The position numbers and the translations under genes were made by a program. Below, in pieces: positions 1 to 10,271 of a stretch of 64,000 nucleotides of DNA. Within the stretch, counting starts at the first letter, position 1, and every line of letters begins with the position of its first letter. The notes below the pieces were generated by a model. The model saw only the letters and a program-made list of their open reading frames with translations, had not been told where the DNA came from and searched no databases. The stretch comes from Buchnera aphidicola (Brevicoryne brassicae) (GTDB taxonomy: Bacteria; Pseudomonadota; Gammaproteobacteria; Enterobacterales; Enterobacteriaceae): NCBI RefSeq assembly GCF_005082825.1, contig NZ_CP034882.1, positions 133,932 to 197,931 on the forward strand. The letters are read 5' to 3'.

Positions 1-1
1 A

Positions 2-394
2 ATTAATCATACTAGTGGTAATCCATATGGACATATAATTATGCGAGGAGGTAGTTCTCCTAATTACCATGCTGATGATATTAACTCAGCAATAAAACAT
101 TTGCGCGAATTTAATCTATCAGAATATTTAATGGTTGATTTTAGTCATGGAAATTGTTTAAAAGAACATATTCGTCAAAAAAATGTTGCTGCATCTATTT
201 CACATCAAATTTCTTATGGTTCTAAAGCTATATTTGGAGTTATGATTGAGAGTTTTTTAGAAGAAGGTTTTCAAAAAGTAATCGATAATCAACCGTTAAT
301 TTATGGAAAATCAATTACCGATGCTTGTTTAAATTGGAAAGATAGTACTTTAATTATTAAACAATTAGCAGATGCTGTGGATACTCGTTTTTAA
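2..394 (+). CDS. aroH: 3-deoxy-7-phosphoheptulonate synthase, Trp-sensitive type (C-terminal part)
   Basis: First enzyme of the shikimate pathway: condenses phosphoenolpyruvate with erythrose 4-phosphate on the way to Trp, Phe and Tyr. Only the C-terminal 130 residues are in the window. The frame is open from base 2, so the ATG at 41 is internal. The stretch TSGNPYGHIIMRGG, then DFSHGN and the C-terminal AVDTRF, match the E. coli AroH isozyme better than AroF or AroG as I recall them; the class I DAHP synthase metal- and substrate-site region is present. A clear hairpin terminator follows. Whether tryptophan inhibition survives cannot be judged from this fragment, because the N-terminal allosteric part is missing. 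In an aphid symbiont this step feeds essential aromatic amino acids to the host. Confidence 0.93.
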   Translation: MNHTSGNPYGHIIMRGGSSPNYHADDINSAIKHLREFNLSEYLMVDFSHGNCLKEHIRQKNVAASISHQISYGSKAIFGVMIESFLEEGFQKVIDNQPLIYGKSITDACLNWKDSTLIIKQLADAVDTRF

Positions 395-399
395 TTTAT

Positions 400-434
400 A
401 TGCTAGTCAAAAAAGATTTGGCTAGCATGTTTTT
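400..434 (+). terminator. Rho-independent terminator after aroH
   Basis: A 9-bp stem (400-408 with 420-428, one G-U pair) encloses an 11-base A-rich loop and is followed by five T residues at 430-434. It separates aroH from the thrS group. Confidence 0.8.
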
Positions 435-552
435 ATTTTTATATAAAAACATTTTATAATTAATAAAGTTTTTTTATATAAAAATAGATAGTATATAAAT
501 ATTTAGTTTTTTTAGATGATAAATGATTAACATTTTAATTAAGGATTTAAGA

Positions 553-2481
553 ATGCCTGTAATAAGATTTTGTGATGGAAGTCATCAGATGTACGAGCAT
601 TCAGTTCCATTGATAGATATTATAAAAAATAAAAAACCTAATATAATAAAATCGCTTATTGCAATTTCTGTTAATAATAGTTTTTCAAATTTACACACTT
701 TCATAACAGAAGATTCTACTATAGAATTTATTGATAATAAACATCATAAAGCATTAGATATTATTAGACATTCTTGCACACAACTTTTAAGTTATGCTGT
801 TAAACAAACATGGCCAATTTCTCAAATTGCTGAAAGTAACATCTCGAACAATGGTTTCTATTGTGATATAGATTTAGATAATAAAATTTCAGAAAAAGAT
901 CTCATATTACTAGAAAATAATATGAAAATTCTTATAAAAAAAGAATATGATATTTTTAATAAAATAGTTTCTTATGCTCAAGCAATTGAAATATTTGAAC
1001 AACGTTTTGAAAAATACAAAGTATCTTTGATTAAGAAAACAGTTAGCTTCAAAAATAAAATTTCTTTATATTATCATGAAAACTACGTAGATATTGATAT
1101 AGGACTACAGCTTTTTAATATAAAATTTTGTAAATATTTTAAGTTAAAAAAAATTGGAGGTGTTTACTGGAAAGGAAATAATAAAAATAAAATGTTACAA
1201 CGTATTTATGGAACAGCTTGGTCTAATAAAAAAGAACTAGATAAACATCTATATTATTTAAATGAATTAGAAAAAAGAGATCATAGAAAAATAGGAAGAT
1301 TTCTTGAACTGTATCATATGCAAGAAGAATCTCCAGGTATGATTTTTTGGCATAATAATGGTTGGATTGTTTTCAATGAGTTGCGTAATTTTGTTCGTGA
1401 AAAATTAAAAGAATATAAATATAAAGAAGTTAAAACTCCGTTATTAATAGATCAAATAATATGGAAAAAAAGTGGACATTGGGATAATTATAAAAATGCG
1501 ATTTTTACTACGTTATCAGAACATCGAGAATATTGTATTAAACCTATGAATTGTCCAGGACATGTTCAAATTTTTAATAGTAAACTAAAATCTTATCGAG
1601 ATTTGCCTATTCGTATGGCTGAATTTGGAAGTTGCCACCGTAATGAACCTTCAGGTTCTTTACATGGTCTTATGCGAGTTCGTAATTTTACTCAAGATGA
1701 TGCGCATATATTTTGTACCGAAGAACAAGTACGTACTGAAATTAATGATTGTATTAAAATGATATATGATTTATATAGTATATTTAATTTTAAAAAAATA
1801 TTAGTAAAGCTTTCTACAAGACCTCAAAAACGTATTGGAAATGATGCAATATGGGATCAATCAGAAAAAGACTTATCTGATATGCTAATCGAAAATCATT
1901 TATCATTTGAATATCAATTAGGAGAGGGTGCTTTTTACGGACCTAAAATTGAATTTATTTTACAAGATTCTTTAGAAAGAAATTGGCAATGTGGAACAAT
2001 TCAATTAGATTTTTATTTGCCTCTACGTTTAAATTCATTTTATATTAATGAAAATAATGAACGTAAAGTCCCAGTTATTATTCATCGAGCTATATTAGGT
2101 TCAATAGAACGATTTATTGGTATATTAATTGAAGAATCTTCAGGTAATTTACCCACTTGGTTATCTCCAATACAGGTTGTGATAATTAGTCTTTCTAATA
2201 CTAGCGTAGATTATGTTACAAGTTTAGTTAAGAAATTTTTTAAAATTAACATTCGTGTAGAATCTGATTTAAGAAATGAAAAAATAGGTTTTAAAATTCG
2301 AGATCATACATTACGTCGAATTCCTTATATGTTGATTTGTGGTGAAAAAGAAGTAGAATGCAAAAAAATTTCTGTAAGAAATAGGAATGGTCGTAATTTT
2401 GGAATGATTGATATTGATATTTTTATTAAAAAGCTACAAAAAGAAATTTTTCATCGTAGCTTTTATCAGATGGAGGAATAA
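553..2481 (+). CDS. thrS: Threonyl-tRNA synthetase
   Basis: Charges tRNA-Thr with threonine in the cytosol. Order: TGS-like N1 domain (about 1-62), N2 editing domain (about 63-225), class II catalytic core (about 240-535) with RNEPSG and the QCGTIQLDF stretch, then the anticodon-binding domain. An in-frame ATG lies at 523, but the ATG at 553 has AAGGA seven bases upstream and gives 642 residues, the same as E. coli ThrRS, so I chose it. The catalytic core is well conserved. The N2 editing site is not: E. coli H77, C182 and H186 are Q77, D182 and Q186 here, in identical numbering. The enzyme should charge tRNA, but deacylation of Ser-tRNA-Thr is doubtful. The last codons overlap the Shine-Dalgarno sequence of infC, implying co-transcription. 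Confidence 0.97.
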   Translation: MPVIRFCDGSHQMYEHSVPLIDIIKNKKPNIIKSLIAISVNNSFSNLHTFITEDSTIEFIDNKHHKALDIIRHSCTQLLSYAVKQTWPISQIAESNISNNGFYCDIDLDNKISEKDLILLENNMKILIKKEYDIFNKIVSYAQAIEIFEQRFEKYKVSLIKKTVSFKNKISLYYHENYVDIDIGLQLFNIKFCKYFKLKKIGGVYWKGNNKNKMLQRIYGTAWSNKKELDKHLYYLNELEKRDHRKIGRFLELYHMQEESPGMIFWHNNGWIVFNELRNFVREKLKEYKYKEVKTPLLIDQIIWKKSGHWDNYKNAIFTTLSEHREYCIKPMNCPGHVQIFNSKLKSYRDLPIRMAEFGSCHRNEPSGSLHGLMRVRNFTQDDAHIFCTEEQVRTEINDCIKMIYDLYSIFNFKKILVKLSTRPQKRIGNDAIWDQSEKDLSDMLIENHLSFEYQLGEGAFYGPKIEFILQDSLERNWQCGTIQLDFYLPLRLNSFYINENNERKVPVIIHRAILGSIERFIGILIEESSGNLPTWLSPIQVVIISLSNTSVDYVTSLVKKFFKINIRVESDLRNEKIGFKIRDHTLRRIPYMLICGEKEVECKKISVRNRNGRNFGMIDIDIFIKKLQKEIFHRSFYQMEE

Positions 2482-2484
2482 AGT

Positions 2485-3024
2485 ATTAAAGGTGGAAAAC
2501 GAGTTCAATTAACACGTCCTAATCGTATCAATAGTGAAATACGTGCTGTTAAAGTACGTCTTACAGGAGTTGAAGGTGATCAAATTGGTATAGTTAATCT
2601 ACGTGAAGCTTTAAAAAAATCAGAGGAATTGGGATTAGATTTAGTAGAAATTAGTCCAAATGCCGAACCTCCAGTTTGTCGTATTATGGATTATGGAAAA
2701 TTTCTTTATGAAAAGAGTAAATCCTCTAAAGAACAGAGAAAAAAACAAAAAGTAATTCAGATAAAAGAAATAAAATTTCGTCCTGGGACAGATGAAGGTG
2801 ATTACAAAGTTAAATTACGCAATTTAATGCGTTTTTTAGAAGATGGTGATAAAGTCAAAATTACTTTACGATTTAGAGGACGTGAAATGGCACATCAAAA
2901 AATAGGAGTTGATGTTCTTAAGAGAGTTAAAAACGATTTAAGTGATTTGGCTATAGTTGAATCATTTCCGTCTAAAATTGAAGGTCGTCAAATGATAATG
3001 ATTTTAGCACCAAAGAAAAAATAG
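2485..3024 (+). CDS. infC: Translation initiation factor IF-3 (AUU start)
   Basis: Binds the 30S subunit, prevents premature 50S joining and checks the initiator tRNA and start codon. No ATG gives the full N-terminus: the first is at 2629, 48 codons inside the protein. Reading from the ATT at 2485 gives 179 residues beginning (M)[15 protein letters not shown], which aligns from residue 1 with E. coli IF-3 (180 residues). GGAGGA at 2472-2477 lies seven bases upstream, within the end of thrS. In E. coli infC also starts with AUU, and IF-3 represses its own synthesis by discriminating against it; retention of both the codon and the strong Shine-Dalgarno suggests that loop is intact here. Both IF-3 domains are present, and the end MILAPKKK is normal. 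Confidence 0.95.
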   Translation: MKGGKRVQLTRPNRINSEIRAVKVRLTGVEGDQIGIVNLREALKKSEELGLDLVEISPNAEPPVCRIMDYGKFLYEKSKSSKEQRKKQKVIQIKEIKFRPGTDEGDYKVKLRNLMRFLEDGDKVKITLRFRGREMAHQKIGVDVLKRVKNDLSDLAIVESFPSKIEGRQMIMILAPKKK

Positions 3025-3113
3025 AGATCTTTAACTTAATTTTTTTAGAAATAAACATATAATTTATTTTTAATAATTTTATATTTTTTTTAATAATTTA
3101 AATGAAATATTTT

Positions 3114-3311
3114 ATGCCAAAAATTAAAACTTTAAAAAGTGCAGCTAAACGTTTTAAAAAAACTGCATCTGGTGAATTTAAACGCAAACAAGCAAATTTA
3201 CGACATATTTTAACAAAAAAAACAACATCTAAAAAACGTCATTTTCGTCCTAAGATTTTAGTTTCTAAGGGAGATATAAATAAAGTAAAATCTTTTTTAC
3301 CATATGCGTAA
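3114..3311 (+). CDS. rpmI: Ribosomal protein bL35
   Basis: Small basic protein of the 50S subunit. The 65 residues starting [16 protein letters not shown] match E. coli L35 in length and end (LPYA). An ATG at 3102 in the same frame would add four residues (MKYF) not found in the family, so 3114 is preferred; neither start has an obvious Shine-Dalgarno sequence. It lies 89 bases after infC and 43 before rplT, the conserved IF3-L35-L20 operon. In E. coli, L20 represses this operon through an RNA pseudoknot upstream of rpmI; I could not establish an equivalent fold in 3025-3113. Confidence 0.96.
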   Translation: MPKIKTLKSAAKRFKKTASGEFKRKQANLRHILTKKTTSKKRHFRPKILVSKGDINKVKSFLPYA

Positions 3312-3354
3312 ATTCACTTACTTTTATTAAGATTTTACGAAAAGGAGAGCATAA

Positions 3355-3714
3355 ATGGCTCGTGTAAAACGTGGTGTTATCGCTCACGCTCGTCATAAAA
3401 AGATATTAAAACAAGCAAAAGGTTATTATGGAGCACGTTCTCGTGTTTATAGAGTTGCCTGCCAAGCAGTAATTAAAGCTGGACAATATGCTTATCGTGA
3501 TCGACGTCAACGAAAAAGACAATTACGTCAATTATGGATTTCACGTATTAATTCCGCTGTTCGTCAAAGCCAAATGTCTTATAGTAAATTCATTTTTGGT
3601 TTAAAAAAAGCTTCAATTCACATTGATCGAAAAATATTATCTGATATTGCGGTATTTGATATGTTTTCATTTAAAGTGTTAGTAAAAAAATCTAAAGAAG
3701 CTTTATTATTATAA
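3355..3714 (+). CDS. rplT: Ribosomal protein bL20
   Basis: Early-assembling 50S protein that binds 23S rRNA and, in E. coli, autoregulates rpmI-rplT. The 119 residues begin [16 protein letters not shown] with the usual strongly basic long N-terminal extension, followed by the globular C-terminal domain; E. coli L20 has 118. Start is fixed by AAAGGAGA at 3341-3348, close upstream of ATG. Last gene of the thrS-infC-rpmI-rplT group; two hairpins follow before pheS. Confidence 0.97.
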   Translation: MARVKRGVIAHARHKKILKQAKGYYGARSRVYRVACQAVIKAGQYAYRDRRQRKRQLRQLWISRINSAVRQSQMSYSKFIFGLKKASIHIDRKILSDIAVFDMFSFKVLVKKSKEALLL

Positions 3715-3738
3715 ATAATATATTTTAAAATGTTTCAA

Positions 3739-3761
3739 GAGGGGAAAATTTATATCCCCTC
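3739..3761 (+). other. Hairpin downstream of rplT
   Basis: A perfect 7-bp stem of GC-rich arms (3739-3745 with 3755-3761) and a 9-base AT loop stands out in very AT-rich sequence. There is no proper T run after it, so it is a poor terminator by itself. It may protect the rplT mRNA end or form part of the pheS leader structure. Confidence 0.5.
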
Positions 3762-3836
3762 CTTTAATAAAATATATTATTTGATTAATCACTTTTTAAT
3801 ATATATTAATCCTAAAAGATGTTAGTTTAAAAAAAC

Positions 3837-3862
3837 AAGCTTCCTTTATGGGAGCTTTTTTT
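3837..3862 (+). terminator. Terminator/attenuator-like hairpin in the pheS leader
   Basis: An 8-bp stem (3837-3844 with 3850-3857, one G-U) with a 5-base loop is preceded by an A run and followed by seven T residues (3856-3862): a standard Rho-independent terminator, 47 bases before the pheS ATG. It sits where E. coli has the pheST attenuator. No Phe-rich leader peptide was found upstream in any frame, so it may now act only as the terminator of the rplT operon. Confidence 0.75.
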
Positions 3863-3909
3863 AATATGTTACATATGTAATTAAAATAAATCATAATAAG
3901 AACACTAAG

Positions 3910-4899
3910 ATGTTAAATTTAAATCAATTATTTCAAAAAATTAAAATAGACATAAAAAAATCAAAAAACAAAGAAGAATTAGAAAAAATTAGAATAAAAT
4001 ATTTAGGTAAAAAAGGAATTTTGACTTTTTATACAAAAAATTTAAAAAATTTTTCTTTTGAAGAGAAAAAAAAATATAGTATAGCCATTAATGAAATAAA
4101 AAGAAAAATAATTGTTAATTTTAATAAACAAAGTGAAATATTAGATGCAATTATATTAAATCAACGCATTAAATCAGAAAAAATTGATATCTCTCTTCCA
4201 GGACGTCGTTTTGAAAATGGTTTTTTGCATCCTATAACATATACTATTAATTACATAAAAAATTTTTTTTTTAAAATAGGTTTTGAATCAATTAATAGTC
4301 CTGAAATAGAAGATGAATATCATAATTTTGATGCTTTAAATATTCCTAAAAATCATCCAGCTAGAGATAGCCATGATACTTTTTGGTTTGACAATAATCG
4401 ATTATTACGAACTCAAACTTCAAATATGCAAATTCGTATTATGAAAAAAGAAAAACCTCCTATTAGATTTATTTTTCCTGGAAAAGTTTATCGTAATGAT
4501 TATGATAATACACATACACCTATGTTTCATCAGATTGAAGGTTTGATAGTTGAAAAAAATATTAATTTTTCAAATTTAAAATGGATTATATATAATTTTT
4601 TATATGATTTTTTTGGAAGTAAAATTTCTATTAAGTTTCGTCCATCATATTTTCCTTTTACTACACCTTCTGCAGAAGTAGATATTATAAATAATAATGG
4701 ACAATCGTTAGAAATACTAGGATGTGGAATGGTACATCCTATAGTTTTAAAAAATGTCAACATTGATTCTAATACATATTCTGCTTGTGCTTTCGGAATT
4801 GGTATTGAAAGAATTACTATGCTACGTTATGGAATTTCTGATATTCGATATTTTTTTGAAAATGATATAAGATTTTTAAAACAATTCAAGTATAATTAG
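3910..4899 (+). CDS. pheS: Phenylalanyl-tRNA synthetase alpha subunit
   Basis: Catalytic subunit of the (alpha-beta)2 PheRS. 329 residues against 327 in E. coli. The N-terminal about 85 residues are lysine-rich and helical, as expected of the coiled-coil arm that contacts tRNA. Class II motifs follow: motif 2 around [18 protein letters not shown] reads here as [15 protein letters not shown], and motif 3 as [14 protein letters not shown] near the C-terminus. The Shine-Dalgarno is weak. Nine bases separate it from pheT, so the subunits are made from one message; ihfA follows as in E. coli. Confidence 0.97.
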   Translation: MLNLNQLFQKIKIDIKKSKNKEELEKIRIKYLGKKGILTFYTKNLKNFSFEEKKKYSIAINEIKRKIIVNFNKQSEILDAIILNQRIKSEKIDISLPGRRFENGFLHPITYTINYIKNFFFKIGFESINSPEIEDEYHNFDALNIPKNHPARDSHDTFWFDNNRLLRTQTSNMQIRIMKKEKPPIRFIFPGKVYRNDYDNTHTPMFHQIEGLIVEKNINFSNLKWIIYNFLYDFFGSKISIKFRPSYFPFTTPSAEVDIINNNGQSLEILGCGMVHPIVLKNVNIDSNTYSACAFGIGIERITMLRYGISDIRYFFENDIRFLKQFKYN

Positions 4900-4908
4900 T
4901 GAGGTAAA

Positions 4909-7302
4909 ATGAAATTTAGTGAAAAATGGTTACGCGAATGGATACATATAAACATTGATAGCCATGTTTTATATAATCAAATTTCCAGTTCTGGTATAGA
5001 AGTAGAATCTGTAGAAAAATTTGATCCGATTTTCGATGGTGTTGTGGTTGGTGAAATTATTAAGTGTATTATACATTCTAGATTAAATAATTTAAAAGTA
5101 CTAAAAGTAGATATAGGAGGTAAAATATTAAATATTTTCTGTAAAGCGCCTAATTGTCGTAATGGTATTAAAGTTGCAGTAGCTACTGTCGGAGCTGTTT
5201 TACCTAAAGGTATCAAAATTAAAAAAAAATATTTACAAGGACAAGTATCTGAAGGAATGTTATGTTCTTTTTTTGAATTAGGTATGTTTTATAGCGATCA
5301 AATTATCGAGTTTCCCCAAGAAACATCCATAGGAGTGAATGTTAATGATTACTTATCACTAAAAGATAGTATTATTAAAATTTCTACTACTTCTAATCGT
5401 CCAGATGGTTTAAGTGTTTTAGGTTTATCGCGTAATATAGCAGCTTTGAATAATTTTAAAATACCAATTTTAAAATATAAACCAATTCTTCCAAAAACTG
5501 AAAAAACAATAGATATTTATATTCAATCTTTAGAAGAACGTATTAACTGTGTAGGAAGAATTATTCAAGATATCAATATAAACATCGATACTCCTTTTTG
5601 GATAAAAAAGAAATTGTTTTTTTCTGATATTTTACCGGTAAACGTTATTGAAGATATTATTAATTATGTTTTGATTGAAACTGGACAACCTTTAAATGTA
5701 TTGGATACTAATAATATTGATGATTGTATTATTATTCGTATGGCGAATAATAAAGAGAGTATTTTTTTAAAAAATAATATCAAATTAGACTTAAATAAAA
5801 AATGTTTAGTGTTTTCTGATAAATATAAAATATTATGTATTCCTGGGAATATTAATTCTAATCTTTCTAAAATAAATGAAAAAACTAAAAATATATTTTT
5901 AACTTCTTCTTTAATTGATAAGAAATTAATTTCTCATATTATAAAACACACAAAATCTAATAATAATAGAGTATTAGAATATTATAATTATGGTATCGAT
6001 CCGTCTCTTCAAGAATATGCTATTGAATATACCACTGATTTAATTTTAAAAATATGTACTGGTATACCTGGTCCTCTTGTTAAGAGTAAAAATTTTAAAA
6101 CTGATTCCTTTCCATATCACAGTAAGATAAAATTATATTATAAGACTGTAAAAAAAGTAATAGGTTGTTTCATTGATTCAACTATTATTTCAAATATTTT
6201 ACATAATCTTAATTATCAAATAATTTCTCAAAAAGAATATTGGGATGTTATTCCTCCTAGTTGGAGATTTGACATATTAATTGAAGAAGATGTAATAGCT
6301 GATATACTTCGAATATATGGATATGATAATATTCCTTTAACTCCATTACAAGAATCTCTAAATTTTAGAAAAAAAAATAAATCAATAGATTTTTTATTAG
6401 ATAAATTTACAGTTATTTTAATTAATAAAGGTTATTATGAAATTATCACATATGGATTTATTGATTCTAAAATACATGATTTAATATTTTTAAAGAAAAA
6501 AAAATTATTACTATCTAATCCTATTTCTCAAGATATGTCATGCATGCGTTTATCTTTATGGCCTGGTTTGCTTAAAACTATTTCTTATAATAAAAATCGT
6601 CAGCAAAAAAATATTCGTTTATTTGAAATTGGACTTTGTTTTTTAGTAGATGAAAAAGAAAATCTTGGTGTTAAACAAGAAATATTTTTAGCAGCTGCAA
6701 TAAGTGGTGATTATGTAAAAGAAAGTTGGTTTTCTAAAAAAAGAAAAGTAGATTTTTATGATTTAAAAGGTGATTTAGAATCTATATTAGAATCAATATG
6801 TGAATTAGATGATATAGAATTTAGGCGTGAAATAGTATCCGGTTTACATCCACAACAAAGTGCTGCTATATATTTTAAAAATAATTTCATTGGTAGTATT
6901 GGCGCAATAGATCCTAAATTAGAAAAAGAACTAAATATAAATAATTGTACATTTTTATTTGAAATATCATTAAATAATTTTTTAGACATTACACCATTAA
7001 AAATTCGAGAAATTTCAAAATTTCCTACTAGTCGACGCGATCTTGCAATATTAATCTCAAAAGAGATTTCTGTTTCTGATGTTATTAATACATGTAAAAA
7101 ATTTTTCACTAATAAAAAAGTGGAAATAAATCTTTTTGATGTATATTCTGGAATAGAAATTTCAAATCAAGAAAAAAGTTTAGGTATTAGTTTTGTTTTT
7201 CAAAATATGAAAAAAACTTTAGAAGAAAATGAAATTAATCTAATGATGAATGATTGTATAGGAGTATTAAAGAAAAAATTTCAAGTTATCTTAAGGAAAT
7301 GA
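4909..7302 (+). CDS. pheT: Phenylalanyl-tRNA synthetase beta subunit (editing domain eroded)
   Basis: Structural and tRNA-binding subunit of PheRS; in most bacteria its B3/B4 domain hydrolyses Tyr-tRNA-Phe. 797 residues (E. coli 795), starting [11 protein letters not shown] behind GAGG. The N-terminal tRNA-binding (EMAP-like) domain, B5, the catalytic-like core ([10 protein letters not shown]) and the C-terminal anticodon-binding fold ([18 protein letters not shown]) are recognisable. The editing domain at about 205-380 is not well kept: E. coli GQPMHAF reads GQPLNVL, replacing the editing His261 with Asn263, and the glycine-rich AMGGIFGGEHSG segment reads [12 protein letters not shown]. Aminoacylation should be intact while proofreading is probably weak or gone. 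Operon: pheS, pheT, ihfA. Confidence 0.96.
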   Translation: MKFSEKWLREWIHINIDSHVLYNQISSSGIEVESVEKFDPIFDGVVVGEIIKCIIHSRLNNLKVLKVDIGGKILNIFCKAPNCRNGIKVAVATVGAVLPKGIKIKKKYLQGQVSEGMLCSFFELGMFYSDQIIEFPQETSIGVNVNDYLSLKDSIIKISTTSNRPDGLSVLGLSRNIAALNNFKIPILKYKPILPKTEKTIDIYIQSLEERINCVGRIIQDININIDTPFWIKKKLFFSDILPVNVIEDIINYVLIETGQPLNVLDTNNIDDCIIIRMANNKESIFLKNNIKLDLNKKCLVFSDKYKILCIPGNINSNLSKINEKTKNIFLTSSLIDKKLISHIIKHTKSNNNRVLEYYNYGIDPSLQEYAIEYTTDLILKICTGIPGPLVKSKNFKTDSFPYHSKIKLYYKTVKKVIGCFIDSTIISNILHNLNYQIISQKEYWDVIPPSWRFDILIEEDVIADILRIYGYDNIPLTPLQESLNFRKKNKSIDFLLDKFTVILINKGYYEIITYGFIDSKIHDLIFLKKKKLLLSNPISQDMSCMRLSLWPGLLKTISYNKNRQQKNIRLFEIGLCFLVDEKENLGVKQEIFLAAAISGDYVKESWFSKKRKVDFYDLKGDLESILESICELDDIEFRREIVSGLHPQQSAAIYFKNNFIGSIGAIDPKLEKELNINNCTFLFEISLNNFLDITPLKIREISKFPTSRRDLAILISKEISVSDVINTCKKFFTNKKVEINLFDVYSGIEISNQEKSLGISFVFQNMKKTLEENEINLMMNDCIGVLKKKFQVILRK

Positions 7303-7306
7303 ATTT

Positions 7307-7606
7307 ATGGTTCTTACAAAAGCTGAAATTTCAGAAAATTTATTCGAAAAATTACAATTAACTAAAAAAGATTCAAAAAAATTTGTAGAATTTTTTTTTG
7401 AAGAAGTTAGAAATTCTTTAGAAAAAGGAGAGGATGTCAAATTATCTGGATTTGGAAATTTTGAACTTAAAAATAAAAAAGAACGTCCCGGTAGAAATCC
7501 TAAAACAGGTAAAAGTGTTCTTATTACTGCGAGACGAGTAGTTACTTTTAAAGCTGGTCAGAAGCTAAAAAACAGAATTCAAAATCATTTAGTAAAAAAA
7601 AAATAA
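7307..7606 (+). CDS. ihfA: Integration host factor subunit alpha
   Basis: HU/IHF-family DNA-bending protein. 99 residues, the E. coli length, with the DNA-contacting arm containing [10 protein letters not shown] and the conserved KLSGFGNFE segment. It starts 4 bases after pheT; AAGGA at 7293-7297, inside pheT, is its ribosome-binding site, so translation is probably coupled. E. coli has the same pheST-ihfA arrangement. Works as a heterodimer with IhfB, which is not in this window. In a genome with few regulators its role may be mainly nucleoid architecture (inference). Confidence 0.95.
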   Translation: MVLTKAEISENLFEKLQLTKKDSKKFVEFFFEEVRNSLEKGEDVKLSGFGNFELKNKKERPGRNPKTGKSVLITARRVVTFKAGQKLKNRIQNHLVKKK

Positions 7607-7654
7607 TAGTATTTTATTTAATAAAATAATTCTATTCTTAAAAAGAAGTAAATC

Positions 7655-8728
7655 ATGAAACTTTCTGATTTTTATTTTGATTTACCAAAATCACTTATAT
7701 CTTTCTATCCTTGTTTTATTCGAAGTGCTTGTCGTTTAATGATTATAAATGGACATACTGGAATAGTGTCTCATAAACGTTTTTTCAATATTATTGATGA
7801 AATTCATTCTGGTGATTTAATCATTTTAAATAATACTAAAGTAATTCCAGCTCGATTTTTTGGATATAAAAGTACTGGAGGTAAAGTTGAATTTTTAGTG
7901 GAACGAATATTAGATGATACTAAAATATTAGTAAGCATTAAAAATTGTAAACATATTAAAGTTGGAACAAATATTTTTTTTGGTCAAAATAATGAAATTA
8001 AAAGTTCTATTATTGAATATAAAAATTCTTTTTTTAAAATTTTATTTCATAGTAACAATTATTCATCTATTGATATTATTAATCGTTTTGGACAAATGCC
8101 ATTACCACCTTATATTAAAAGATCTATAAATATATTAGATACAGACTTATATCAAACAGTATACAAAAAAAAAATAGGATCTATTGCTGCACCTACTGCA
8201 GGATTACATTTTGATTTACCTTTATTAGATAATTTAAATAAAAAAGGTGTAGATATAGAATATATAACACTTCATATAGGTTCTGGTACATTTCAACCTA
8301 TTAGAACAGATAAAATACAAGATCATATTATGCATTCTGAAGCAGTTGAAGTTTCTTCTTTACTTATAAAAAAAATTCAATCTTGTAAAAAAAAAGGTGG
8401 CCGTATTATTGCAGTAGGTACTAGTACACTACGCGCTTTAGAAAGTGCATATATTTCACTTTCATGGAAAAATATTAAGACATTTGTAGGTGATACTAAT
8501 ATTTTTATATATCCTGGTTATAAACATAATGTAGTTGATGCTTTAATTACTAATTTTCATTTACCTCAATCTACATTAATTATGTTAGTTGCCTCTTTTA
8601 TGGGTTATAAAAACACAGTCAATGCGTATCAGGAAGCTATTAAAAAAAAATATCTTTTTTTTAGTTATGGAGATGCTATGTATATTACATATAATAAATT
8701 AGCTCCATATGAAAAGATTTTTTCTTAA
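7655..8728 (+). CDS. queA: S-adenosylmethionine:tRNA ribosyltransferase-isomerase
   Basis: Transfers and isomerises the ribosyl group of S-adenosylmethionine onto 7-aminomethyl-7-deazaguanine in tRNA, giving epoxyqueuosine at wobble position 34. 357 residues (E. coli about 356), with family signatures near the start ([11 protein letters not shown]), [10 protein letters not shown] and [11 protein letters not shown] mid-protein, and [13 protein letters not shown] near the C-terminus. AAGAAG lies just before ATG. An uninterrupted A10 run at 8165-8174 sits inside the frame (codons for Tyr-Lys-Lys-Lys-Ile), a possible slippage site. Followed 27 bases later by tgt, the preceding enzyme in queuosine synthesis. 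Confidence 0.96.
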   Translation: MKLSDFYFDLPKSLISFYPCFIRSACRLMIINGHTGIVSHKRFFNIIDEIHSGDLIILNNTKVIPARFFGYKSTGGKVEFLVERILDDTKILVSIKNCKHIKVGTNIFFGQNNEIKSSIIEYKNSFFKILFHSNNYSSIDIINRFGQMPLPPYIKRSINILDTDLYQTVYKKKIGSIAAPTAGLHFDLPLLDNLNKKGVDIEYITLHIGSGTFQPIRTDKIQDHIMHSEAVEVSSLLIKKIQSCKKKGGRIIAVGTSTLRALESAYISLSWKNIKTFVGDTNIFIYPGYKHNVVDALITNFHLPQSTLIMLVASFMGYKNTVNAYQEAIKKKYLFFSYGDAMYITYNKLAPYEKIFS

Positions 8729-9856
<1,128 letters not shown>

Positions 9857-9888
9857 TTATTAAAAAATATATAAAGGAGAGTTTTCAT

Positions 9889-10221
9889 ATGAGTTTTTTT
9901 GTTCATAATGCTAATGCTATTGTAGATGAGTCATCAAAAAGTAATTCATATTCTTTAATTTTTATGCTTGTAATATTTGTGTTAATTTTTTATTTTATGC
10001 TCTTTCGTCCTCAACAACAAAAAGATAAAGAACATAAAAATCTTATAAATTCTCTTACTCAAGGAGATGAAGTTATTACTACTAGTGGTTTATTAGGACG
10101 AGTAAATAAAATCACAAAAAATGGATATATTTTACTTCAATTAAATGATACAACAGAAGTATTTATAAAGCGTGATTTTATAGCATCATCCTTACCTAAA
10201 GGTACTTTAAAATCTTTGTAA
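9889..10221 (+). CDS. yajC: YajC, Sec translocon accessory membrane protein
   Basis: Small inner-membrane protein associated in E. coli with SecDF and YidC. 110 residues, with one hydrophobic segment at about 22-40 (SLIFMLVIFVLIFYFML) followed by FRPQQQKDKEHK and a soluble domain with GDEVITTSGLLGRV, all typical. AAAGGAGAG precedes the ATG at good spacing. In E. coli secD and secF follow; here the next gene, after 50 bases, is glyS on the opposite strand, so yajC is the last gene of a shortened operon. Confidence 0.95.
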   Translation: MSFFVHNANAIVDESSKSNSYSLIFMLVIFVLIFYFMLFRPQQQKDKEHKNLINSLTQGDEVITTSGLLGRVNKITKNGYILLQLNDTTEVFIKRDFIASSLPKGTLKSL

Positions 10222-10271
10222 TATTTGAGTTTTTCTATAAAAAATATATTTTTTACGTTTTGTATATATAC

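Noticed and set aside
41..394. Complete small protein beginning at ATG 41
   Set aside because: The frame is open to base 2 and the upstream codons continue the AroH sequence, so this is the truncated end of aroH.
3730..3825. 31-codon frame that might be a pheST leader peptide
   Set aside because: No Shine-Dalgarno, only scattered Phe codons and no similarity to the Phe-rich leader of E. coli; likely chance.
7607..7654. Small AT palindrome after ihfA as terminator
   Set aside because: All A/T stem with no following T run; queA begins within 50 bases and is probably read through.
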